Assembly (NCBI RefSeq): GCF_034702125.1
Contig: NC_085865.1
Span: 21,943,281-22,007,280, forward strand
Source of the DNA: Engraulis encrasicolus
Taxonomy: Eukaryota; Chordata; Actinopteri; Clupeiformes; Engraulidae
Direction of reading: 5' to 3'
DNA: 64,000 nucleotides
Position numbers and translations under genes: made by a program. Of this stretch, positions 55,001 through 64,000 are shown piece after piece; position 1 is the first letter of the stretch; each line of letters starts with the position of its first letter. The notes beneath the pieces are model-generated. The model was given only the letters and a program-made list of their open reading frames with translations, did not search any database and had not been told where the DNA came from.

Positions 55001-58000
55001 TCGCTTGTCGTTACCCCACGTACACTGCAGAATGCGAGACTCACGATTGACCTGCGAGTGAGCAAGAAATCGGCCCGACTCCCAAAAAGTTGCGCGCGTG
55101 CCAAATCGGGGCAAAACTCGCACAGTGTAAGCCCAGCTTTACTAGTCCGCAAGACATTACTAAGACCAAAGGGTATGTAGAATAAGATGAAGACCAGTGT
55201 GTCACTCACTCCTCTACTTTCCTCAGTTAGTACCCAAGTAAAAAAAAAGTGTACTTAATATATACTTAATAAGTACGTTTTATTGTATTTAAAGTGTACT
55301 TCAAAAGTGTGTATTTAAAGAATGTTATTTTGGGACAACTTATAGTATACTTAAATGTACTTGAAATATAATTAAGTAGAGCTTAAACACATTTTAAGTT
55401 GACTCTTTTGTACTAAAATTAAACTTTGTATAAGTGTACTTAATATACTAAAAATATATTTAACTTTAAGTACATTATAAGTATACTATCCAAGTCACTT
55501 TAAAACGTGTTTAATGTGTACTTTAGCATGCGGATAAGTGCATTTTAAGTACATTATAAATCTATTTTAACGGCATGAGAAAGTACTTTATAGTATACTG
55601 CAGAAGTACATACTTAAGTGGTGTTATTTTGGGACAACTTATAGTATACTTAAATGCACTTGAAATATAATTAAGTAGAGCTTAATCACATTTTAAGTTG
55701 ACTTTTTTGTACTAAAATCAAACTTTGTACAAGTGTACTTAATATACTAAAAATATACTTTACTTTAAGTACATTGTAAGTATACTAACGAAATAACTTT
55801 AAAATGTGTTTAATGTGTACTTTAGCATGCAGATAAGTGCATTTTAAGTACATTAGAAATCTATTTCAATGTCACAAGAAAGTACTTTATAGCATGCTGC
55901 AGAAGTATATACTTAAGTTGTGTTATTTTGGGACAACTTATAGTGCACTTAAATACACTTCAAGTATGATTAAGTAGAGCTTAAACACATTTTAAGTTTA
56001 CTTTTTTATACTAAAATCAAACTTTGTACAAGTGCACTTAATGTACTAAAGCATACTTTACTTTAAGTACATTTCAAATATATTCACAAAAATCGTTTTA
56101 AGTACATTTTAAGTGTATTGACTCTAAATGTATTTTAAGTATACTACAAGTAGATTTTATTTTAAGCACATTTCAAATATATTTATTTTAAGTACACTTT
56201 AAATATATTTCAAAAGTATATGAAAAAAACATCAACGTAATTTCCAATTACTCATTTCCATTGTACATTGTCTTGTTCACAATCATCAGCCATTCACATG
56301 AACCTTCCTTTCACCTTCACTTCAGACAACAACCACTGCCTCAACCAGGATTTGAACCCACAATTCACTGAACCACAGACCTGCACTCTAACCACTAGAC
56401 CACAACTTCCTGTTCTACAACAGGCACAATTACGTTCTTGAAGTAATAGTCTTGAGTAGTACACTTTAAGTATACTTTATACTTAATAATAATACTTAGA
56501 AATCATTGGTGGTGGTATGCTTTTATCGAATTAAAGACACTTTTACATGTTTAATTTGTGCACCAAAAAGTACACTTAAAGTGCACTTAATACACTAATA
56601 ACACAACTTAAGTACAGACTTCAGTATTGTGCTTAAAAGTTTAATAGGTAAGGCCTTACATGCCTTTTTAAGATCTGTTTGTGCTCTTCAATATGGTGTT
56701 TTTACCATGAAAATACATTAACAAAATGGAAGGTGGAAGGTTATTTAATGTTACAAAGCATAATGAATAAATAAGCCTAGGTTAAAATACACTAAAATGA
56801 TGGTTTAAAAAAAGTACCCAGGTGAAAAAGTGTACTTAATATACTTAATAAGTATGTATTTTTGTATTTAAAATATATTTCAAAAGTGTGTATTTAAAGA
56901 ATGTTATTTTGGGACAACTTATAGTATACTTAAATACACTTGAAGTATGATTAAGTAGAGCTTTAACACATTTTAAGCTGACTTTTTGGTACTAAAATCA
57001 ATCTTTGCAGTGTGTACTTAGTGTACTTAATATACTAAAATCATACTTAACTGTAAGTACATTTTAAACATACTTACTAATTCACTTTATAAGATGTTTA
57101 ATGTGTACTTTAACATGTGGTTAAGTGTAACTATTTGAAGTATGCTACAAATCTATTTCAAGGTCATAAGAAAGCACTTTATAGCATGCTGCAGAAGTAC
57201 ATACTTAAGTTGTGTTATTTTGGGACAACTTATAGTATACTTAAATACACTTGAAATATAATTAAGTAGAGCTTTAACACATTTTAAGTTGACTTTTTGG
57301 TACTAAAATCAAACTTTGTATAAGTGTACTTAATATACTAAAATCATACTTAACTTTAAGTACGTTTCAAATATTCTTTCTAATACCAAACTTTAGCACA
57401 TTACTTTTAAAATACAAATACACTTAAAATATGCTACACTAATAGTATGTTTTCAAATACAATACATTTAAATACAATATACTAATAGTGTATTTTATAA
57501 TACTACACTTTAACACATTACTTTTAAAATACAAATGTACTTAAAATAGACTTAAAATTGAATATACTAATAGTATATTTAACAGTACCACACTTAAGCA
57601 CATTACTTTAAAAATACAAATGTACTTACCATACATTTAAATACAATACACTAATAGTGTATTTTATAATACTACACTTAAGTACATAACTTTTAAAATA
57701 CAAAGATACTTAAAATACACTTAAAATATAATACACTAATAGTATACTTTATAATGCTACACTTTAGCACATTACTTTTAAAATACAAATGTACTTAAAA
57801 TACATTTAAATAGAATATACTAATAGTATATTTAACAATACCACACTTTAGCACATTACTTTAAAAATACAAATATATTTACAATTCATTTAAATACAAT
57901 ACACTAATAGTGTATTTTATAATACTACACGTTAACACATTACTTTTAAAATACAAATGTACTTAAAATAGACTTAACATTGAATATACTACTAGTATAA

Positions 58001-59372
58001 TTAACAATACCACACTTAAGCACATTACTTTAAAAATACAAATGTACTTACAATACATTTAAATACAATACACTAATAGTGTATTTTATAATACTACACT
58101 TAAGTACATAACTTTTAAAATACAAAGATACTGAAAATACACTTAAAATATAATACACTAATAGTATACTTTATAATGCTACACTTTAGCCCATTACTTT
58201 TAAAATACAAATGTACTTAAAATACATTTAAATACAATACACTAATAGTGTATTTCATAATACTACACTTAAGTACATGACTTTTAAAATACAAAGATAC
58301 TTAAAATACACTTAGAATATAATACACTAACAGTATACTGTATAATGCTACACTTTAGCACATTACTTTTAAAATACAAATGTACTTAAAATAGACTTAA
58401 AATACAATATACTAATAGTATATTTGACAATACTAAACTTAAGCACATTACTTTTAAAATACAAATGTACTTACAATACATTTAAATACAATACACTAAT
58501 AGTGTATTTTATAATACTACACTTAAGTATATAACTTTTAAAATACAAAGATACTTAAAATACACTTAAAGTATAATACACTAATAGTATACTTTATAAT
58601 GCTACACTTTAGCACATTACTTTTAAAATACAAATATACTTGAAATACACTTCAAATATAATACGCTAATAGTATATTTTACAATAATACACTTATCACA
58701 TTACTTTTAAAATACAAATATACTTAAAATACATTTAAAATACAATACACTAACAGTATATTTTATAAAACTATATTTAAGTACATAACTTTAATAATAC
58801 AAATGATTTTAAAATATATTTAAAATACACTAAACTATAAGTATATTTTTAAATACCATACTTAAGTACTGTACTTGATAAATAGAGTGTACTTAAAATA
58901 TACTTTCAGAAAATTAAATATATTTAAAGTACACTTAAGTACACATTTTTTTGACCTGGGTATCTACTAATGGTATCTTTACTAATCAAAGCATTCAAAG
59001 TATTACTGGTACGTGGTAATAGAAGTATCACTGGGATATTAATGCCTTGATCCTTTTCACTAGTAATGCTTGCCAACCAATCACACAGCTGCTGAACCAC
59101 TAATCTCAGTGCACCAAATTACAACGTGATTATTGACGAATCACCTTCCCCTTTGTGTAATGCTCCTGATCTGTTCACATGAGTGAGTAAATCAGTGACA
59201 GTGAATGTGTTTTGGTGAAGCAACTGACTGTATTAGTGTTGATGCAAGTCTTGTTGTGGCTGTGCAGCACTACCTGTATGAGCTGGTGATCAAGACCCTG
59301 GTCCACCACAACCTCTTCTACATGCTGCACCAGTTCCTGCAGTACCACGTCCTCAGCGACTCCAAGCCTCTG
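43887..59372 (+). CDS. rmc1: Regulator of MON1-CCZ1 complex (RMC1 / C18orf8 / Mic1), 5' 17 exons
   Basis: RMC1 is a subunit of the metazoan MON1-CCZ1 complex, which activates Rab7 on late endosomes, lysosomes and autophagosomes. Coding exons are 43887-43985, 45159-45235, 45314-45398, 45627-45683, 45773-45859, 46290-46430, 49023-49126, 49531-49620, 49971-50076, 50370-50478, 50961-51005, 51712-51765, 52805-52933, 53351-53457, 54028-54147, 54471-54548 and 59268-59372. Together they give 1593 bases, 531 codons, with all phases consistent. The protein begins MNEDYYLELCENPVQFE and matches the vertebrate family throughout, including VFAVRSGGATGVVVKGPDD, ANILGFCW, GKFALNVVDNLVVVHHQ, FQPDIIISASEG and NLFYMLHQFLQYHVLSDSKP. 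The N-terminal part is the predicted beta-propeller; the Mic1 helical domain begins in the last exons shown. The human protein has about 657 residues, so roughly 125 C-terminal residues lie to the right of the window. The exon at 49023 uses donor GTACGA, chosen because AT|A then restores the conserved Ile-Tyr-Gly. Confidence 0.97.
45939..46024 (+). repeat. (TG)n microsatellite
   Basis: About 42 TG units in rmc1 intron 5. Confidence 0.95.
46466..48428. mobile_element. Non-autonomous hAT element, 1963 bp, in rmc1 intron 6
   Basis: It starts CAGGGTGCCCGCGGGG and ends with GTAGGCACCC. GGTAGTAAAA motifs lie just inside both ends. The perfect 8-bp duplication TCCCATCC is at 46458-46465 and 48429-48436. 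The last two bases of the expected inverted end appear lost. No transposase frame was recognised. Confidence 0.9.
48600..48780 (+). mobile_element. tRNA-derived SINE, copy 7
   Basis: It has GGCGATGTGGTGGGGCACTC, the B-box-like GGTTTGATTCCC, the CGCTTCCTGTCACC block and an A-rich tail. It lies beside the hAT element in rmc1 intron 6. Confidence 0.88.
51800..51900 (+). repeat. CT-rich and (CACT)n microsatellite
   Basis: TC runs followed by ACTC units directly downstream of the 51712-51765 rmc1 exon. Confidence 0.9.
52519..52825 (+). repeat. Tandem copies of the rmc1 exon-13 3' splice site
   Basis: CTGTAGGCTA followed by a CTGGTACCTGA-like block appears with its AG at 52581-52582, 52645-52646, 52733-52734 and 52803-52804, with a weaker, AG-less copy at about 52519. 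Only the last continues into the open exon. The others meet stops within 13 codons. Each is preceded by a pyrimidine-rich CTCTA tract. Confidence 0.85.
54605..55141. mobile_element. CpG-rich DNA transposon in rmc1 intron 16
   Basis: The left end TTAAGCCGGGCATACACTGC is matched at the right by GCACAGTGTAAGCCCAGCTT, giving imperfect inverted repeats of about 24 bases. The interior is rich in CGCGA and TCGCG. No coding domain was recognised. Confidence 0.8.
56270..56420 (-). repeat. tRNA-like dispersed repeat inside the satellite block
   Basis: It contains AACCAGGATTTGAACCCAC, an inverted B-box-like motif, and TCTAACCACTAGACCAC. It resembles the tail of the 1560-1810 repeat. It is not a functional tRNA. 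Confidence 0.5.
57370..58870 (+). repeat. 84-bp AT-rich satellite, about 18 copies
   Basis: The unit contains CACTAATAGTGTATTTTATA, CATTACTTTTAAAATACAAA and TGTACTTAAAATACATTT. The GTGTATTT-type unit recurs at spacings of about 169 and 252 bases, that is two or three units, so there is a higher-order order of unit types. Confidence 0.85.
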
Positions 59373-60381
59373 GTGAGTCCGGTCTCCTCAACGCCACTCA
59401 TTTCAGTTTCAATTTAAAATAATACATTTTACCACACACTTGCTTGAATTTGTTTGTTTATTATCAGGGTGTAGAACACATTTCATCTCTGTGTGTCATC
59501 ACGTTCCCTCAGGAATCATTTTAAATAATGTCTTATAGCATGTTACTGTCACTACTGTTGCCCTGAAACAACTTTTGTACACATACACCCGTCTCCAAAA
59601 GAGTTGTCCAGGGGTGATAGCAGTCCGGCGCCGCGCCGGAAATCCGGCGTAGCGTGGCTGTAGAAAAAAATAAAATAATAATTTCCCCAATATTAATAAA
59701 ATAATAAACTATCGCGTAGGCCTTCATTAATGTATGGTGAAAATAAATGAGCGCGCAACAGCCTGTTGTAAGAGACGCGAAAGGAGCCCAAATGAGCAGC
59801 AGCCCATAATTGTATCATCCTGACATCTTACTGAAAAATGTATCAATTTGTTACGTCTTGCTCTTGAGCAAAGAAACTCAAGAGAAAGAACAATCTCTTG
59901 GCAGGGAATGCATTGGCCACGGTGTAGTACGGGGGCGTTGCCTGAGGACACGAGTGGATGGAAAATTAACTCCCTTGCTCATGGTCATTGGTCAGTGGGT
60001 GCGATGGATGCCATTTTCGTACTCCCTTGCACATGGTCAGTGGGGGCGACCCCATGATGGATAATTTGTGGCCAAGTAACGGCAGCTGTTGGTCAGCAGT
60101 AATTGCTGGGGGTAATTAAGGACAGCTGACAGACATTCACGCTGTCCTATGACCTGTTCCACAGTGAATAACATTTCCGTACTCCCCTCGCCATCATTTC
60201 CTACTACGCTGTTATGACGTGAGTAAGCCCTCTTGTCTCAACCCTCTTTGCTCTTGAGTCACTCACCACAGCACTGGCGGCAGTCTTCTAGTTCTAGTGA
60301 AAGGAGAAGTAGATTGGCTGTCAGTATGCACAGTAAAGAGAGTTCTAGGCCCCTACTGGTTACCCTTCTCAGATATTTTCA
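59373..60381. other. rmc1 intron 17, left part
   Basis: No exon was found. A CpG-rich GTCCGGCGCCGCGCCGGAAA stretch at about 59623 may be a transposon end, but no partner was identified. Confidence 0.4.
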
Positions 60382-61960
60382 CCAGTGATGGTACAAGAAG
60401 GAGATAAGTCAGGCTCGTTGTTTTCCGGTATCCCGTTGACGTCAGGTGAACGCCCCTTTAGGAGACCATCCGAGTTTGAGAGTGAATTACGCCTCTAGAG
60501 TGCATTTGTGGGATTGAATCCTTGGATGACAGTTCAGATTTCGGATGTCAAAATGCAAATTGACCTGTGTCCTCCTCCACCTTGAAATAAAACAAAGGGG
60601 TGAAATAGGTTTGTGTTGTGTGTCTTATTCATTGCACCATCCAAAGACGGAACACAGGTGTGTCATTATGCCATCGTATATTTTTGGGTAGCAGCAACTG
60701 TGTAGATGAGGTAATTAGCAATATTACATAACATTGGTTGCTCTTTCTATCGTAATTTGGCGATAACGTCCAGCATGTTCACAATGTAGGCTAGCTTCAG
60801 CGCAATTCACCGACAAAAGGCTCCCAATTCCGCGCACTTTTCAGGTCACGGTATTTCCGTCACTGTTTATTATTCCTTTATAGGCCTACTGTTGTGCTGA
60901 TTTCGCTCACACTTGCAGTCCTGGCTTTACTGCTGCAGGAACTGTGATTAGTTTGGTCGTTGCTGTGGAAACGGTTGAATAATTTTAGTCCTAAATTTAA
61001 ATAGGGAAGCGGCCAGGGCGAGTTTGAAGCGATGTCGTCGTGCAATTAAAGTTCTTTCCAGCTGCCGTTACGACACCCTTCATTACAATGCTGTCTATGG
61101 CCGTTGACTCGGTTTTAAATGTCATCACCGTTTCAAATTGTAGGCCTAGGTTATAGCCTTGACATGTCTTTAGTAGGCTATTTCATACACATATGGTGTC
61201 CCATGTAAAGTGTTACAGACTTCTCGCGAATAGGCCTATTTCCTCACTGCCTAGCCAAAAAAGGGGACAACTAATGTGGCTTCACTGACAACTGCAACAG
61301 TTACTGCAAGCAACTGATATCTACCTGGAGTTGCATAAACAAACCAAAATACGAAAAGTGCATTAAACACCGCACACTGTGTAGGCCTAGGCCCTACTGT
61401 TCTCCCCCCCTCTTCAAAGCACGCGTTTCGCCCGGTGCGTCTTCAGGTTCCCGACGACGCACTGGGATGAGAGCTATAATCTGAAGACGCACTGTGCGAA
61501 ACGCGTTGTTCGCTCAGGGGAAAAAATACAAAAGAACTATCCAGTGTGCGATGTTTAATGAACTTTTCGTATTGATCAAGTTTTTCTGCCTTGCACCTGG
61601 AAGGGTTGTGCACAATACAAGGACTTCCATGCACAAATAAATAAATACTAGGCCTATATATATATATGACAGGATATTACAATAAATGTACAATGAAAAC
61701 AACGTGAATGTCAACTGGGATTACTATAGGGCAGACAGTTACCATCCCATCCGTCTCCGCCACGCCTCTTCACAGACTACGAATCCCACCTCAGCCCTTT
61801 GGATGGCGGTAATACGCAACCCTTGTCAGCTGCCACCAAACGCAACAGTAAGAGAAGAAGAAGGGGGGACAACGCCCCCTTAGGAGACCCAAACTTGAGC
61901 ACATCCATTTACATTGTGTGGGCGGAGTTCAGGGTATCTCCTTCTTGTACCATCACTGGT
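60382..61960. mobile_element. DNA transposon with CCAGTGATGG ends, about 1.58 kb
   Basis: CCAGTGATGGTACAAGAAGG at the left is matched by its reverse complement at the right (ending 61960); the pairing extends about 25 bases. TTTCA directly flanks both ends and may be a target duplication. The interior holds the hammerhead-like pair at 61424-61502. No transposase was seen. Confidence 0.75.
61415..61560. mobile_element. Foldback segment with two inverted hammerhead-like cores
   Basis: The minus core (61446-61424) and plus core (61481-61502) each read CTGAAGA, a short stem, then GAAACGCGT. The downstream flank TCCAGTGTGCGATG parallels those of the other two sites. Confidence 0.55.
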
Positions 61961-64000
61961 TTCACTGTCGACGGAGGCAAATCCAAAAATGGCATCTCGT
62001 TATACTGAAGAAACGGAAGAAAGTACTATAGGTCAAGTCTAGACCATTTGGATTCCGATAAAAAATAGCAACTATTGTTAGCACAAATCCACATGGCTTG
62101 CTAGTTGTGATGGGTGTGTTGAACCGTGTGGATGTCAGTGGAATACTAGTGAAATTCTGTGATCAAGAAAACGTTTGAAGGTAAGGCCATTTAGTTATTA
62201 ATTTGCCCACTGTGGCATGTTGGCTTGGGCCCGAATGATTTTGCCTTGCGCAGGTTACTCCAAAAACCTGACCATAAACGGCTTATTGATGCGCATAAAC
62301 GGGCTCAGTGAGAGTATATGTTTGAAATAGGTTCGTCTATTTTCCTCATTTATGTGCGCTAAATGACTGCGCAATATTGACAAACTTTGATGGAGATAGA
62401 CGTTCTTTCAAAAAAGTCTGTATGCTCAAAACGGTAGGCTATGCTATGCCCGTCATGATACTTTTTTTCTAGGTGTAGTGCGTAAATGTGGTCTGCATTG
62501 GAATAGCGGCTACCATTGCGACATGTCCAAATGACAATGGAATGCTAGGATCGCTAATGTTTGGCAAGCCTAGTTAGCCTACACCCCTTGTAGGCTAGTG
62601 TGAGCTGAGTTCGTGGATTTTGGTCTACTGTTGATTGAGGGATGGTGTTTTGCGTCATTCCTGACAAACCACGTGTCAAACTGATTTCAGGGAGATGTTT
62701 ATATTAGTTATGCTGACTAAACCAACGCGCTCTGTGAAAACCCCCAAACAGCCTCGCACAGGTTCACACAGCCTTTCTCTCGCGCGCGCTCCCTGTCGTA
62801 GCCCTTCTGCGTAATCGAATCCAGTTATTCCACGCACGATGCACAGGTTGTATTGTCTGCACGCTCTGGGCTACTTAATCCCTACTCTCGGGCAGGGTGC
62901 AATTATCAATATCAGACTCTCATGAACTTCAAATACTTGGCTTGCGTTCATGTGACCACCACGGTGTCACCTAGAGATTCCCAGATTCACGCTCCCATCT
63001 CATTACACTCCCATTTCATCTCGCTCCCACTAGCCAGACTAACGGTACCACCGCCATATTACGGAGCCAGTTATCTTGTTGATGTTAGTTTTTTGTTTCT
63101 AACCCTAACCTTAACCCTAACCCTAAACCTAACCCTAACCTTAACCCTAACCCTAAACCTAACCCTAACCCTAAACCTACACCTAAACCTAACCTAACCC
63201 TAAATTGCTTGTATGTGGCAGTATATGATAATACGTGAAATATAATCGGGTGGGGACCGCAAGTCCGGGAGTGATAGAAACACCGGGGACCGCACGTCCG
63301 GGAGCGAACTCCGTTGGGAGTCTCAGTCTGTATGCCCACCTAGACATGCAGTGAATGTTCATCTTATCTTCACGCCCTGTGCTATTTTCATGTAGCTTAA
63401 TTCGGTCCTGACTTTGTTTTTGTTGCTTTCTGTTATCTTTTCAACTCGTACATTGTAATGGGCGTGTGTACACGCGAGTGATTTTCATGTATTTTAATTG
63501 ACTACAACCCAATGCGAAAGTCGCGCAGTAGTCACACAGGCTATACTGTCCTGTCCGTAATAACCACTGGTTCTGTCATCCGTGGAGTCGAAATATGCGA
63601 TGTGAACGTGGGCCTGCATGTAGCCAATCATGCGCTTGTGCCCTAAATATCATGTACCGGTAATTAAAGGGCGTTTCCCTACAACGGAAAGGCAGGGGTT
63701 ATAGCACAGCCCTTAAACAATCTGTGGTTATAGGTAGACCATGGGGCCACGAGTAGGCTATCTAAACGTATGTCCAGTAGCCTATACAAGTTATATGAGC
63801 AATGTCCCAATGAAAATGAAACTTATCAGCTTGCAGCAAATGTCATGTCATTTAAAAGTATTGCTCAATTAATTGGTAATCACCTCCTCTATTTTGGACA
63901 GAGTGTAGTTACTGTACTTTGGAGTAGTATTGCCTCCTACTGACCTGTCTTGGTATGGCTGCTACATATGTAGCTTTCAGTTAATTCAATGTGGTAAAAT
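61961..64000. other. rmc1 intron 17, right part
   Basis: No rmc1 exon was found; the next expected coding sequence (after SDSKPL) is absent. Apart from the telomere-like repeat I recognised nothing firm. Confidence 0.5.
63098..63206 (+). repeat. Interstitial telomere-like CCCTAA repeats
   Basis: About 16 AACCCT or variant units (AACCTT, AAACCT) in a row. Confidence 0.85.

Larger units (their letters stand above)
55233..58962. repeat. 3.7-kb AT-rich satellite block with TACCCA ends
   Basis: It begins TACCCAAGTAAAAAAA and ends ATTTTTTTGACCTGGGTA, an inverted pair. A second start, TACCCAGGTGAAAAAGTG, lies inside at about 56816, so two related elements may be joined. The left part has about 300-bp units sharing GTTATTTTGGGACAACTTAT (about 55324, 55623, 55922, 56903 and 57213). 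The rest is the 84-bp array. Confidence 0.8.

Noticed and set aside
63085..63339. Gly-Leu-rich frame near the right edge
   Set aside because: It is a translation of telomere-like repeats.

Overview
The window is nuclear DNA from a vertebrate, almost certainly a teleost fish. It carries intron-rich vertebrate genes, many CA/TG, GA and ATAC microsatellites, tRNA-derived SINEs, and short DNA transposons of types common in fish. The species cannot be named from the sequence. There is no bacterial, organellar or viral gene content and no CRISPR array.

Three protein-coding genes are supported. (1) Plus strand, 1043-30444: the C-terminal half (nine exons) of a V-type proton ATPase 116 kDa subunit a, nearest by eye to the a1/a4 isoforms. 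Its 5' half lies off the left edge. The stop codon is at 30442-30444 and a poly(A) signal at 30903. (2) Minus strand, 38050-34126: a complete TRIM-like gene with six coding exons. It encodes a Ser/Ala-rich N-terminus, a B-box, a coiled coil, PRY/SPRY and a Ser/Pro-rich repeat tail, with no RING finger. It converges on the ATPase gene. (3) Plus strand, 43887 onward: rmc1 (C18orf8/Mic1), a subunit of the MON1-CCZ1 Rab7 exchange factor. Seventeen coding exons (about 531 residues) are visible to 59372; the last fifth of the protein lies off the right edge. Genes 1 and 3 both serve the acidic endosome/lysosome, but nothing in the sequence shows that their linkage is functional.

Most of the DNA is repeats. 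The 17.5-kb ATPase intron at 8327-25818 holds SINEs, Helentron-like elements, a 1.63-kb foldback Tc1 element whose empty site survives in a neighbouring duplicate, degenerate 183-bp tandem repeats, and a hAT element nested inside another hAT. The rmc1 introns hold a 1.96-kb hAT element and a 3.7-kb AT-rich block with an 84-bp satellite. At least seven hAT-like insertions can be bounded to the base by 8-bp target-site duplications, two of them with a caveat.

The observations most worth following up are: inverted pairs of hammerhead-ribozyme-like cores at three places (near 10.75, 40.4 and 61.45 kb), probably Penelope-like element relics; tandem copies of an rmc1 3' splice site with its first coding bases; a duplicated exon end in the ATPase gene; the apparent loss or hiding of the ATPase cytosolic loop; and an 81-bp minisatellite inside the TRIM-like coding sequence.
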